The notes under the pieces: model-generated | Database searches by the model: none | What the model was told of the DNA's origin: nothing | What the model saw: only the letters and a program-made list of their open reading frames with translations | Part shown: positions 1 through 7,830 of the stretch, piece by piece | Numbering within the stretch: position 1 is the stretch's first letter | How the letters are laid out: every line of letters begins with the position of its first letter | Position numbers and translations under genes: made by a program | Origin: DATIXD01 sp035518875 | GTDB lineage: Bacteria; Pseudomonadota; Gammaproteobacteria; Methylococcales; Methylococcaceae | DNA length: 15,118 nucleotides | Reading direction: 5' to 3' | Assembly (NCBI GenBank): GCA_035518875.1 | Contig: DATIXD010000382.1 | Coordinates: 1 to 15,118 of the forward strand

Positions 1-219
1 GCAACCGAGGTGTTGTTGGCCTGGGCCGCCGGGGTCACGGACGAGATGCGCGGTGAGCAGGCCATTAGATGGCTATCCGAAACTCGCGACCAGGGCTCAT
101 TGAATCTCCTGCTCGAGGTAAGCCGCCGTACCGATTTTCGAAGTCCCGCCCTCAAGGAACGCCTCGCAGTCCTGGCAACGAAGCTGCGGCAACAGGCGTT
201 GCCGAAACTTTCGCCGTAA
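1..219 (+). CDS. C-terminal part of an unidentified protein, cut by the window edge
   Basis: The reading frame is open from the first base and ends at TAA 217-219, giving about 72 residues of a C-terminus. The piece is helix-rich (for example LNLLLEVSRRTDF and LKERLAVLATKLRQQ), with alternating hydrophobic and charged residues and no membrane segment. This would suit a helical repeat or HEAT-like tail, but nothing identifies a family. It converges on the MFS gene with a 54-bp gap (220-273) in which I see no convincing terminator. The true start lies left of the window; the internal GTG and TTG codons near position 10 are in frame but need not be starts. Coding is supported by the long open frame and typical composition. 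Function is unknown. Confidence 0.6.
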   Translation, partial: ATEVLLAWAAGVTDEMRGEQAIRWLSETRDQGSLNLLLEVSRRTDFRSPALKERLAVLATKLRQQALPKLSP

Positions 220-273
220 CGGTTTCGCGATGGGCGGACTTCTGGTATCCGGTCTTGATGGATGATCGAACCG

Positions 274-1581
274 TCATTCCTCCGCAAGGGCGGTACGGCG
301 GCCTCGTGCCGCATCAATGGTCGTCAATACTGCCAAGCCGAGTAGGAAATAGACCCCGGTGATGAGCACGGCCAGCCGGTGGTCGCCTGCCGTCAGCCAG
401 GTCACCAGTCCGTAGGTCAAGGGTCCGAGGATGGCCGCGAACCGTGTGGCGAGGCCCCACAGGCCGAAGAATTCGGCCAGCCGCGCGGCCGGGATCAGGG
501 TGCTGGCGAAGGCCCGGCCGACCGACTGGGACGCGCCCAGACAAAGACCCGCCAGGTTGGCGGCCATCCAGAACGCCAGGGTACCCTCCGCACCCCAAAT
601 CAAGCCGATGGCGCCGAGCCATCCCACCAAGGTCAGCGCCAAAGCGGGGGCGTGGCCGATGCGGTCTTGCAGATGACCCAGCGCGACCGCGCCCGGAACC
701 GCGCTGACGTTGACCACCAGGATGAGGCGCAGCGATTCCTCGACGCCGAAGCCCAATACCTGCTGGGCATAGATAGCGGCGAGCGCGACCACCGTGTTGA
801 CCCCCGCCTGATAGAGGACGATGCACACCAGCAGGCGGCGGAGATCGAGGTAGCGGCCGGCTTCGCGCCAAGTTCGGGCGAGCCGGGCCAGGGTCTCGCG
901 GATGAGCCCGGTCGCCGCCGCGGTCTGGGGCATGGCACGTTCACCCAAGTACAAGAGCGTAGGCAAGGCGGCGAGGAGGAACATGGCGCCGGTGATGAGC
1001 AGGGTGACCGGGACGAAATCCTCGACCCGCTGGCCTTGGCCGCGCGCCCACTGGATGTAGATGAGGCAAAGGCCCAGGGTCGTAAGCCCGCCCACGTAAC
1101 CCAGCCCCCAACCCCAGCCGGAAAGCTTGCCGCGGTGGTCCACGCCGGCCAACTCCGGCAAGAAGGCGGCAATCAGGTTCTCGCCGGCGCCGAAAAAGAA
1201 GTTCGACAGCACCAGGGCGATCATGGCCACTGCCAGGTCGCCGGGGCCGGCTAGCGCCAAAGTCCAGGTGAAGATCACGCAGCCTATGGTGGAAAAGGTG
1301 AGCAGCCGTTTCTTCCGGGCATGCAGATCGGCCCAGGCGCCCAGCAGAGGACCCAGCATGATGAGCAGCAGATAGGAAACCGCCAGCGTCACCGTCCAGG
1401 CCAGGGTTGCCCAAGGCGTGTCGCCAGCCACCACGCGCACGAAATAGGCGTTGAAGATAGCGGTGATGACCACCGTGGTATAGCCCGAGTTGGCGAAGTC
1501 GTACATGGCCCAGGCCCAAGCCTCGCGCGGCCGCACGCCGGGATTGAGCACGGAACTGCCGGCGGTATTGGGCAAACTCAA
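274..1581 (-). CDS. MFS transporter, UMF1/Atg22-like family
   Basis: This is a 435-residue polytopic membrane protein of about 12 helices, the usual size for the major facilitator superfamily. The N-terminal signature WAMYDFANSGYTT (residues 24-36) is characteristic of the UMF1 family, related to yeast vacuolar effluxer Atg22. A motif-A-like loop, LGPLLGAWADLHARKKRLL, follows at about 76-94. The family is thought to export small molecules such as amino acids; the substrate here cannot be read from sequence. The start is TTG at 1581, overlapping the TGA of the upstream CREST hydrolase gene as TTGA. A GGGAG Shine-Dalgarno 7 nt upstream supports this start and implies translational coupling. The coupling hints that transporter and hydrolase act on related molecules, which is inference. 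Confidence 0.85.
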   Translation of the reverse strand: MSLPNTAGSSVLNPGVRPREAWAWAMYDFANSGYTTVVITAIFNAYFVRVVAGDTPWATLAWTVTLAVSYLLLIMLGPLLGAWADLHARKKRLLTFSTIGCVIFTWTLALAGPGDLAVAMIALVLSNFFFGAGENLIAAFLPELAGVDHRGKLSGWGWGLGYVGGLTTLGLCLIYIQWARGQGQRVEDFVPVTLLITGAMFLLAALPTLLYLGERAMPQTAAATGLIRETLARLARTWREAGRYLDLRRLLVCIVLYQAGVNTVVALAAIYAQQVLGFGVEESLRLILVVNVSAVPGAVALGHLQDRIGHAPALALTLVGWLGAIGLIWGAEGTLAFWMAANLAGLCLGASQSVGRAFASTLIPAARLAEFFGLWGLATRFAAILGPLTYGLVTWLTAGDHRLAVLITGVYFLLGLAVLTTIDAARGRRTALAEE

Positions 1582-2375
1582 GCGGATACTCCCGAAATAG
1601 CGCTACGCGCGCGCAGCATGCGCACGAGCTGATAAACGGCCAACGCAGCCAAAAGGTGCTTCAGCGTGTGGCCACTGACCATCCGCCCGACGGCGAAGAT
1701 GGCCGGGTCGAGGAACTCGGCGAACACCGCTGCGGCATAGAGCACTCCCGCGCGCAATAGATCCGCCTCACGCGTGTAAGCAGGCGGGGAAAAACTCACG
1801 AGGAACACGAGGGCCACGATCGTACCGCCCTCAAAGGCGAAATAGGGCAGCACGTTTTCGGCTCCCTCCGCTTGGCTGAAACGCCAGTACCACACCGTGC
1901 CGATTCCCGTCGCGACCAGGGGCGCCACCAGCGCCAGGGCGGCCCGAACGCTCACGCGCTCGGCGATCAGGGCGGAGAGTAACGCGCCGAAAGAAAGGCT
2001 CATCGGCAGACGGTCCCAGAACAGACGGGCGTTGTCGGGCGCCAGATGGTACCAGGTCGAACCGAGACCGGTCCCCGCCAAGCCAAGAAAAAACACCGCC
2101 CAGGGTACCCGTTCGGTTTCCTCGACGAAGGCGCCGGGCCGAGGCTGGCGCAGGGCGGCCAGTCCCAGCATTGCCACCAGTAGGAAAGGGAGGTTCGAGA
2201 TGACGTTAAGGAAATTGGGCAGACCGAGGAAAGCGCGCGCATCTGCGAAGTGATGGTAGGCTTGGGGCTGGCCCACGGGCGGCCGGAGAGTAACGACCGC
2301 CGTCGTCGCGAGTGCGAACAGCAACAATCCCCGCAAACGCCAGCGTGCATTCGTCATCGTTGCAGACACGAGCAT
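1578..2375 (-). CDS. CREST-superfamily membrane hydrolase (alkaline ceramidase-like)
   Basis: With ATG 2375 the product has 265 residues and about seven membrane helices. It carries the CREST/alkaline ceramidase signature. Motifs are HHFADAR (41-47), NVISNLPF (57-64), GSTWYHLAPDN (105-115) followed by WDRLPM (120-125), and SGHTLKHLLAA near the C-terminus. By spacing, S106, H110, D121, H236 and H240 match the human ACER3 active-site set (S77, H81, D92, H217, H221), that is, a Zn site with three His plus Asp/Ser. This predicts a zinc-dependent intramembrane amide hydrolase. Bacterial substrates are not established; an N-acyl lipid is an inference. The frame also stays open to TTG 2411, and ATG 2357 is another candidate. 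2375 is preferred for the weak GTGGA in front of it. ftsH ends 82 bp upstream on the same strand, so co-transcription is possible. Confidence 0.8.
   Translation of the reverse strand: MLVSATMTNARWRLRGLLLFALATTAVVTLRPPVGQPQAYHHFADARAFLGLPNFLNVISNLPFLLVAMLGLAALRQPRPGAFVEETERVPWAVFFLGLAGTGLGSTWYHLAPDNARLFWDRLPMSLSFGALLSALIAERVSVRAALALVAPLVATGIGTVWYWRFSQAEGAENVLPYFAFEGGTIVALVFLVSFSPPAYTREADLLRAGVLYAAAVFAEFLDPAIFAVGRMVSGHTLKHLLAALAVYQLVRMLRARSAISGVSA
1589..1593 (-). promoter_or_regulatory. Shine-Dalgarno GGGAG deciding the TTG start of the MFS gene
   Basis: On the minus strand GGGAG lies 7 nt upstream of TTG 1581-1579. It sits inside the end of the preceding gene, so ribosomes terminating at the TGA in TTGA could restart at once. 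Confidence 0.6.
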
Positions 2376-2457
2376 GGATTCCACTCGACGCAGCCCCCGA
2401 GAAATTTCCAAGTCGACTCGACTCGGTTCAATCGTGCCCTATTCGGAACCCCGGCCG

Positions 2458-4284
2458 TCACGCTGCAACGGACGACCTGAATGGCGCCAGATCTTCCTCG
2501 ATGAGCGTCTCCTTTTCGAGCAGCAACCGCGCGCCGCGTTCGAGCCAGTCCCGCCGTTGCTCGAGGATCGAGGTCGCGGCGTCGAACGCCCGGGTCACGA
2601 TTTCCCGCACCGCACAGTCGATCTCCCGCGCGGTTTCCTCGCTGAATTCCCGCCGCATTTCCGGAACCGTGGGAACGCCGAGGAAGGCGGGCCGTTCGGC
2701 TTCATAGGCGACGTGCCCCAGCTTCTCGTACATGCCGTAGCGCATCACCATGCTGCGGGCGATGTCGGTGACCTTGGCGAGATCGTCGGCGGCACCGGTG
2801 GACAGATGCCCGAACACGATCCGCTCCGCAGCGCGTCCTCCCAGCAGTACGGCCATCTTGTTGTCCAGTTCTTCCCGGGTCATGAGGAAACGGTCTTCGG
2901 TGGGCCGCTGGATGGTGTAGCCCAGAGCGCCGATGCCACGGGGGATGATGGAGATCTTGTGCACGGGATCCACGCCGGGCAGGGACAAGGCGACCAGGGC
3001 GTGTCCCATTTCGTGGTAGGCGACCACCTTGCGCTCCAGGGGGTTCAACAAGCGGTTCTTCTTCTCGAGTCCGGCCACGATCCGCTCTACCGCTCGCGTG
3101 AAATCATCCAGACTCACGGCCTCCCCGGCCCGTCGCGTGGCCAACACGGCCGCCTCGTTCACCAGATTGGCGAGATCCGCGCCGGAAAAGCCCGGGGTCA
3201 AGGCGGCGATTTTTTCCGGATCCACGTCCTCGCCGAGTCGCACCTTTTTCAGATGCACCTGCAGGATTTGCACGCGTCCGATCTTGTCAGGCCGATCCAC
3301 CAGCACCTGGCGATCGAAGCGGCCCGCGCGCAGCAGGGCCGGATCGAGAATCTCTGGGCGATTGGTGGCGGCCAGCAGGATCAAGCCCGCACTGGGGTCG
3401 AATCCGTCCATCTCCGAAAGCAGCTGATTGAGGGTCTGCTCCCGCTCGTCATGCCCACCCCAGGCGCCGACGCCGCGCGCCCGCCCCAGCGCGTCCAGTT
3501 CGTCGATGAAGATGATGGCAGGCGCCTGTTGCCGGGCCTGCTCGAACAAATCCCGCACCCGGGCGGCGCCGACACCGACGAACATCTCCACGAATTCGGA
3601 ACCGTTGATGGAAAAGAAGGGAACCCCCGCCTCTCCCGCCACGGCGCGCGCCAGCAGGGTCTTGCCCGTGCCGGGCGGCCCCACCAGCAGCACGCCCTTG
3701 GGCACATGGGCCCCCAGGCGGCCGTAATCCGCCGGCCGCTTCAGAAAATTGACGACTTCCTTCAACTCTTCCTTGGCCTCGTCCACCCCGGCGACATCGT
3801 TGAAGCTCACCTTGGTATCGGTCTCCATGTAGACCTTGGCTTTGCTCTTGCCGATGGAGAGGAACCCCCCGCCCATGCCCTGCTTCTCGGCGAACCGGCG
3901 CAACAGGAACATCCAAAGGGCGAAAAAGACCAGCGCGGGGATGACCCACGAAAGCAGATCGCGAAGCCAGGTGCTTTCCACCACCGCACCGTACTTCACG
4001 CCATATTGGTCCAACTCTTTTGCCAGATCCGGCTCGACCCGAACCGCGATGAACTGCTTCTGGCCACCCGCCGTGGGCTGTTTGAAGGTGCCCCGGACGG
4101 TATTGCTGAAAATCTCGACATCCTCGATGTCGCCGTTTTTCAGCGCCTGCTGAAACTCGCTGTAGGCGATGTGCTCCACCTGCTGGCTGGCGACCCAAAG
4201 CTCGTGCAGCCACATGACCGCCAGCACGGTGAGGATGAAATACCAGATGCTGAACTGCGTTTGCCTGTGCATGACGGTCTTCAT
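2458..4284 (-). CDS. ftsH: ATP-dependent zinc metalloprotease FtsH
   Basis: This is a membrane-anchored AAA+ protease that extracts and degrades membrane and short-lived cytosolic proteins. It has 608 residues, close to the family norm. TM1 is at about 12-28, a periplasmic domain at 30-108 and TM2 at about 109-128. Walker A is GPPGTGKT (202-209), the FVGVGAARVRDLF pore and helix region is at 235-247, and Walker B is IIFIDELD (257-264). The second region of homology is TNRPEILDPALLRAGRFDRQ, with arginine fingers R319 and R322. The protease zinc site is HEMGH (424-428; the common form is HEAGH), with the third ligand probably D501 in GAADDL. All catalytic residues are present. It may be a second FtsH paralogue, since it is not next to ftsJ/rrmJ. 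No clear Shine-Dalgarno precedes ATG 4284, and an in-frame ATG four codons on is an alternative start. A sigma32-like promoter lies about 90 bp upstream. Confidence 0.93.
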   Translation of the reverse strand: MKTVMHRQTQFSIWYFILTVLAVMWLHELWVASQQVEHIAYSEFQQALKNGDIEDVEIFSNTVRGTFKQPTAGGQKQFIAVRVEPDLAKELDQYGVKYGAVVESTWLRDLLSWVIPALVFFALWMFLLRRFAEKQGMGGGFLSIGKSKAKVYMETDTKVSFNDVAGVDEAKEELKEVVNFLKRPADYGRLGAHVPKGVLLVGPPGTGKTLLARAVAGEAGVPFFSINGSEFVEMFVGVGAARVRDLFEQARQQAPAIIFIDELDALGRARGVGAWGGHDEREQTLNQLLSEMDGFDPSAGLILLAATNRPEILDPALLRAGRFDRQVLVDRPDKIGRVQILQVHLKKVRLGEDVDPEKIAALTPGFSGADLANLVNEAAVLATRRAGEAVSLDDFTRAVERIVAGLEKKNRLLNPLERKVVAYHEMGHALVALSLPGVDPVHKISIIPRGIGALGYTIQRPTEDRFLMTREELDNKMAVLLGGRAAERIVFGHLSTGAADDLAKVTDIARSMVMRYGMYEKLGHVAYEAERPAFLGVPTVPEMRREFSEETAREIDCAVREIVTRAFDAATSILEQRRDWLERGARLLLEKETLIEEDLAPFRSSVAA

Positions 4285-4375
4285 GTTTGATGGTTAACTG
4301 ATGCTACTCAAAGCCTGTCATTCGGTCGACCACGTTCCGCGGCCGATCTCTCACCCGTCGCGCTCAATCGACAGC

Positions 4376-4403
4376 AACCGGGGTTGAACAAGCCGAAAGC
4401 AAG
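4376..4403 (-). promoter_or_regulatory. Sigma32-like heat-shock promoter facing ftsH
   Basis: On the minus strand, CTTGCTT (4403-4397), a 13-nt spacer and CCCCGGTT (4383-4376) fit the E. coli sigma32 consensus (CTTGAAA, 11-16 nt, CCCCATNT) at 4 of 7 and 6 of 8 positions. Transcription would start near 4369, leaving a leader of about 85 nt before ftsH. ftsH is a heat-shock gene in E. coli, which adds support. No good sigma70 promoter was seen for this gene. Confidence 0.4.
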
Positions 4404-4419
4404 CATACATCTCTGTATG
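4404..4419. repeat. Perfect inverted repeat in the divergent ftsH / small-gene intergenic region
   Basis: CATACA and TGTATG are separated by TCTC. The 16-bp element abuts the -35 of the ftsH sigma32-like promoter. Its right arm overlaps TATGAT (4416-4421), a possible -10 for the plus-strand small gene, although no matching -35 is seen. The position suits a regulator-binding site affecting either or both genes. The arms are in the wrong orientation for a LexA box. Confidence 0.35.
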
Positions 4420-4476
4420 ATAGAGTAGCCTTGCCTTACGAACCATCAGCAAGAGCCCAACGAACGGAATTCAATC

Positions 4477-4635
4477 ATGTCCCATACGGCGCTGTTCTTG
4501 CGTTTGCTCCTTTGCATTGCGCTGCTGGTCATCCATTACCTCGTCTTTTTTCTTCCGGTCAGCGAAGCGTTTCTGATCTATGTCCTCTTGATGAACCCGC
4601 GTTGGTTTCGTGATTTTCTGAACCGCACGGCATAG
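4477..4635 (+). CDS. Small membrane protein, 52 residues, unknown function
   Basis: The frame from ATG 4477 to TAG 4633-4635 encodes a strongly hydrophobic protein. Helix 1 covers about residues 5-27 (LFLRLLLCIALLVIHYLVFF) and helix 2 about 29-40 (SEAFLIYVLLMN). A basic amphipathic tail, PRWFRDFLNR, then suggests an N-in, C-in hairpin. A weak GGA sits 8 nt before the ATG. The hydrophobic pattern followed by an aromatic/basic tail is unlikely to arise by chance in GC-rich noncoding DNA. I do not recognise a named family. It lies divergent to ftsH and upstream, in the same direction, of the decayed nnrS piece. It may once have been co-transcribed with that gene or may be an FtsH or respiratory-chain associated miniprotein; both are guesses. 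Confidence 0.6.
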   Translation: MSHTALFLRLLLCIALLVIHYLVFFLPVSEAFLIYVLLMNPRWFRDFLNRTA

Positions 4636-4698
4636 CTTTCGATGAAGCCTCGCGAAGCCGGCGGAATCCCCACTGACTCTCATTCGATTTCAAACAGA

Positions 4699-4726
4699 GA
4701 AACCGGTTCGATCGGATCGCGGTTTC
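4699..4726 (+). repeat. Hairpin downstream of the small membrane protein gene
   Basis: GAAACCG (4699-4705) pairs perfectly with CGGTTTC (4720-4726) around a 14-nt loop. It lies 63 nt after the stop of the 52-residue gene. No uridine tract follows, so a classic intrinsic terminator is not supported. It could be a weak terminator or an mRNA 3' stem. Confidence 0.3.
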
Positions 4727-4774
4727 GTTGACGGCCCGGTTCGCGGTCGGCTTCGTCTGGTGAGCTGACGGGAT

Positions 4775-5004
4775 CGCGGCATCCACGCGCTGACCTACGG
4801 GGCGATCGGCACTCTGATTCTGGGGTCGCGGCACGCCTGGCGCTCGGAAATACGGGCCAGCCGCCCCGGTCCTTCCCGACGATAACCCTTGCCTTCAACC
4901 TGATGAGACTTGGGACGCCGTGCCGAACTTTCGTCCAGACCGGCAGCGCGATGATGCCTTTCTCCGCGGTCCTATGGGTGCAGCTCAGGGATTATTACGG
5001 GTGA
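4775..5004 (+). pseudogene. Frameshifted C-terminal relic of an NnrS-family protein
   Basis: Two adjoining plus-strand frames together resemble the C-terminus of NnrS, a heme- and copper-containing membrane protein linked to nitric oxide stress and denitrification. The first frame gives IHALTYGAIGTLILGS (4781-4828), matching the family signature HALTxGAIGTxxL. A shift near 4825 then opens the second frame, VAARLALGNTGQP, which matches the (T)R.xLGHTGRP segment that should follow directly. The second frame continues through LAFNLMRLG to TGA 5002-5004. The first frame is blocked by a TGA at 4766-4768, and I find no clear NnrS sequence upstream. Full-length NnrS has about 400 residues, so only about 75 remain, with the shift and altered residues (N for H in the GHTG motif). 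It converges on pepN. Confidence 0.7.
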
Positions 5005-5058
5005 AATACTCGCCGGTTTTGCTCCCACCCAGAACGACGACCTGAGCCTACTTGCACT

Positions 5059-7716
5059 TCACGCCAGGCTCTTGGTCGCCACTTCGTAGACATCCTTGGA
5101 AATGCCCTCGGCCTCGCAGATGCGCCGCAGCTGCTCGCGCATGAGCCTCTGACGGGTTTCGTCATAGCGCCGCCATTGGGTGAGGGAACCGACCATGCGC
5201 GAGGCGATCTGCGGATTGATGGCATCCAGAGTGATGATGTGATCGCCTAGGAAGCGGTAGCCGCCGCCGTCGAGCGCATGAAAGTTGACCGGGTTGGACT
5301 GGCAGAAGGCGCCGATCAGTGAGCGGACGCGGTTCGGGGTTTTCAGATCGAATGCCGGGTGTTCAAGCAGGCTCCGTACCGTTTCCAGGGCTCCCGGCAG
5401 GTGGGACGTTGCCTGGAGGGCAAACCATTTGTCGATGACCAGATCTTCGTCCTTCCATTGCCGGTAAAACTCGTCCAGACAGGCAGCTTTTTCCGGATTG
5501 CCGCTGTTAACGATGCAGGACAGGGCAGCGATCTGGTCGGTCATGTTGCGCGTCTCGCGGAATTGCCTGGTACACCATTGATGGGTTTCCGCGCTGTCCA
5601 GTTCGACCAGGAACCCCAGGCAGGTGTTCTTCAGCCTGCGCCGACCGATGGCGCCGGCATCAAAATGGCCGGATTCGTCCAAATGGTTCGCCCCGTACAA
5701 GCGCCGCAAATCCGCTTCCAGGATCGTCGCGATTTCCTTCTTGACCAGCTGCCGTGCCGCATGCACCGCGTCGGGGTCGATAATCTTCATGAGCGCGCTG
5801 ACATAATCTTCCGATGGCAAGGTCAGCAGCAAAGCCAGATAGGATAGATCGTCGAAGGGCTGGCTCAGCACCTTGCAGTAGGCTTCAGCCAGATGCGGGT
5901 CGGCCTTTCTCGGATGCTCGCCCTCGATCAACTGCTCGACCAGATTCAGGATGATCCGGCCCGCCAGATTTTGCCCCGCATCCCAGCGATTGAAGGGATC
6001 GCTGTCGTGAGCGAGCAAGAACGCCAGTTCCTCGTAGCTGTGATGCTGATGCAGCCGGACGGGTGCGGAAAAGCCGCGCAGGGCGGAGACGATGGGCTTT
6101 TGCGGCAGGTTGACGAAGCGGAAGCGCTGTTCAGCCTGGGTGACGTCCAGCACCCGCGTGGTCTCACCCGATACCTCCGCCTCACCTTCCAGCTGCAGCG
6201 GAAAATCCGAACCGTCCGGCGCGATCAGCCCTACGGCGAGGGGAATGTGCAGCGGCTCCTTCGCCGGTTGTCCGGGCGTGGGCGGACAGTTTTGTTTGAC
6301 CGTCAGCGTCAGACTTCGGCTCCTCAGGTCGTAGTCGCTCGCCACGTACAGCTCGGGCGTCCCGGCCTGGCTATACCAGCGCCGGAACTGGCTCAGGTCA
6401 GCGCCGTTGGCGTCCTCCATCGCCTTGACGAAATCATCGCAGGTCACCGCCTGGCCGTCATGGCGCTGGAAATACAGGTCGGCGCCTTTGCGGAAACCGA
6501 CTTGGCCCAGCAGGGTGCGGATCATGCGCACCACTTCTGCGCCTTTCTCGTACACCGTGAGGGTGTAGAAGTTGTTGATCTCGATGTAGGAATCGGGCCT
6601 AACCGCGTGTGCCAAAGGCCCTGCGTCCTCGGCGAACTGCCGGGTGCGCAGCGTGTTCACATCCTCGATGCGCTTGACCGCAGGCGAGGTGCGGGTCGCC
6701 GAGAATTCCTGGTCGCGGAATACCGTCAAGCCCTCCTTTAGACTGAGCTGGAACCAGTCGCGACAAGTGATGCGGTTGCCTGTCCAGTTGTGGAAATATT
6801 CATGACCGATGACGCCTTCGATGTGCTCGTAATCCGCGTCCGTCGCCGTGTCGGGCCGGGCCAGCACATATTTGGTGTTGAAGATGTTCAGTCCCTTGTT
6901 CTCCATGGCGCCCATGTTGAAATGGCTCACCGCAACGATCATGTACCGATCGAGGTCGTACTCCCGCCCGTACATTTCCTCGTCCCAGCGCATAGCGTTC
7001 TTCAGCGATTCCATGGCGTGGGCGCACTTGTCGATGTCGTGCCGCTCCACGTAGATTTGCAGTTTCACCTCGCGGCCCGACGGCGTCACATGGGTATCCT
7101 CGATGTGATCCAGCCGCCCGGCCACCAATGCGAACAGGTAACAGGGCTTGGGGAACGGGTCATCCCATTTCACCCAGTGGCGGTTTTTTCGCAGCTCCCC
7201 TCTGGCCAGCTCGTTGCCGTTGGACAGCATCACCGGGTAGCTCCACTTGTCGCCGATCAGGGTCGTGGCGAACTTGGCCATCACGTCGGGACGGTCGAGA
7301 AAATAGGTGATCTTACGAAACCCTTGCGCCTCGCACTGAGTGCAGAGCATGTCCTTGGACAGATAAAGCCCCTCCAGGGCGGTATTGGCCTTGGGGTTGA
7401 TGCGGGTTTCGATCTCCAGGGTGAACACGTCCACCTTCGGCGCGCCGGGAATAATCAGGCTCTCCTGGGTGAGTTCGTACCCGCTTGCCTTGAGCGGCTG
7501 TCCGTTCAGCTTCATCGATTCCAGGATCAGCTGCTCGCCGTCCAGCACCAGCGGCGCGTTGTCGTTAAGGCTTTCGCGGTTCTTCTGCATGCGAAGGCGC
7601 GAGACCACGCGGGTGTCTTCCTCATCCAGGATGAACGTCAGTTCCACCTGGCCGATAAGATATTCCGGCGGCGTGTAATCCTTGAGATAAACGGTCTTGG
7701 GGGTGGATTCGCGCAT
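5059..7716 (-). CDS. pepN: Aminopeptidase N (M1 family)
   Basis: PepN is a cytosolic zinc aminopeptidase with broad specificity that completes degradation of peptides released by ATP-dependent proteases. The 885 residues compare with 870 in E. coli. The substrate-anchoring GAMEN is at 269-273. The zinc motif is HEYFH (305-309) with E328 as third ligand 18 residues later, and E306 is the general base. Y389 in TVYEKGAEVVRM is the transition-state tyrosine. The beta domain precedes this and the long helical C-terminal domain (DUF3458-type) follows to the end. ATG 7716 gives the typical N-terminus, with only a weak GGAA-type ribosome site. It lies 114 bp downstream of atpG on the same strand. No terminator is visible between them, so read-through is possible, but a plausible own promoter lies in the gap. 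It ends 54 bp from the nnrS relic, which converges on it. Confidence 0.95.
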   Translation of the reverse strand: MRESTPKTVYLKDYTPPEYLIGQVELTFILDEEDTRVVSRLRMQKNRESLNDNAPLVLDGEQLILESMKLNGQPLKASGYELTQESLIIPGAPKVDVFTLEIETRINPKANTALEGLYLSKDMLCTQCEAQGFRKITYFLDRPDVMAKFATTLIGDKWSYPVMLSNGNELARGELRKNRHWVKWDDPFPKPCYLFALVAGRLDHIEDTHVTPSGREVKLQIYVERHDIDKCAHAMESLKNAMRWDEEMYGREYDLDRYMIVAVSHFNMGAMENKGLNIFNTKYVLARPDTATDADYEHIEGVIGHEYFHNWTGNRITCRDWFQLSLKEGLTVFRDQEFSATRTSPAVKRIEDVNTLRTRQFAEDAGPLAHAVRPDSYIEINNFYTLTVYEKGAEVVRMIRTLLGQVGFRKGADLYFQRHDGQAVTCDDFVKAMEDANGADLSQFRRWYSQAGTPELYVASDYDLRSRSLTLTVKQNCPPTPGQPAKEPLHIPLAVGLIAPDGSDFPLQLEGEAEVSGETTRVLDVTQAEQRFRFVNLPQKPIVSALRGFSAPVRLHQHHSYEELAFLLAHDSDPFNRWDAGQNLAGRIILNLVEQLIEGEHPRKADPHLAEAYCKVLSQPFDDLSYLALLLTLPSEDYVSALMKIIDPDAVHAARQLVKKEIATILEADLRRLYGANHLDESGHFDAGAIGRRRLKNTCLGFLVELDSAETHQWCTRQFRETRNMTDQIAALSCIVNSGNPEKAACLDEFYRQWKDEDLVIDKWFALQATSHLPGALETVRSLLEHPAFDLKTPNRVRSLIGAFCQSNPVNFHALDGGGYRFLGDHIITLDAINPQIASRMVGSLTQWRRYDETRQRLMREQLRRICEAEGISKDVYEVATKSLA

Positions 7717-7759
7717 AATTGGGGTTCCCGAAGCGTGGTGTTGGTAGCGGCTACATGAG

Positions 7760-7772
7760 TGCTAGTTTAGCA
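7760..7772. repeat. Short perfect palindrome in the pepN leader
   Basis: TGCTA and TAGCA are separated by GTT. The element lies just downstream of the predicted pepN transcription start (near 7775), where a repressor could bind or a small stem form in the leader. Chance occurrence is possible at this length. Confidence 0.2.
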
Positions 7773-7780
7773 ACTGGAAC

Positions 7781-7810
7781 ATGATAATCGGCCATGTCCC
7801 GGCAACACAA
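7781..7810 (-). promoter_or_regulatory. Candidate sigma70 promoter for pepN
   Basis: On the minus strand TTGTGT (7810-7805), an 18-nt spacer and TATCAT (7786-7781) resemble a sigma70 promoter, with 5 of 6 matches in the -10 and a poor -35. It lies between the atpG stop and pepN and would give a leader of about 60 nt. Confidence 0.35.
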
Positions 7811-7830
7811 AATTCAGCGGACTATCCGCA

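Noticed and set aside
219..275. Terminator between the left-edge gene and the MFS gene from ACGGTT...AACCGT
   Set aside because: The arms are about 40 nt apart with no T-run, too weak for an intrinsic terminator.
2374..4290. 638-codon open frame on the plus strand opposite ftsH
   Set aside because: It is the antisense shadow of ftsH. The minus-strand product has every FtsH motif, while the plus-strand translation is rich in His/Gln/Gly with no recognisable domain.
4404..4419. LexA/SOS box
   Set aside because: The SOS box needs CTGT-N8-ACAG; here the arms run CATACA...TGTATG, the opposite arrangement.
5893..7758. Two long plus-strand frames opposite pepN
   Set aside because: Antisense shadows; the pepN zinc-site and GAMEN codons on the minus strand account for the region.
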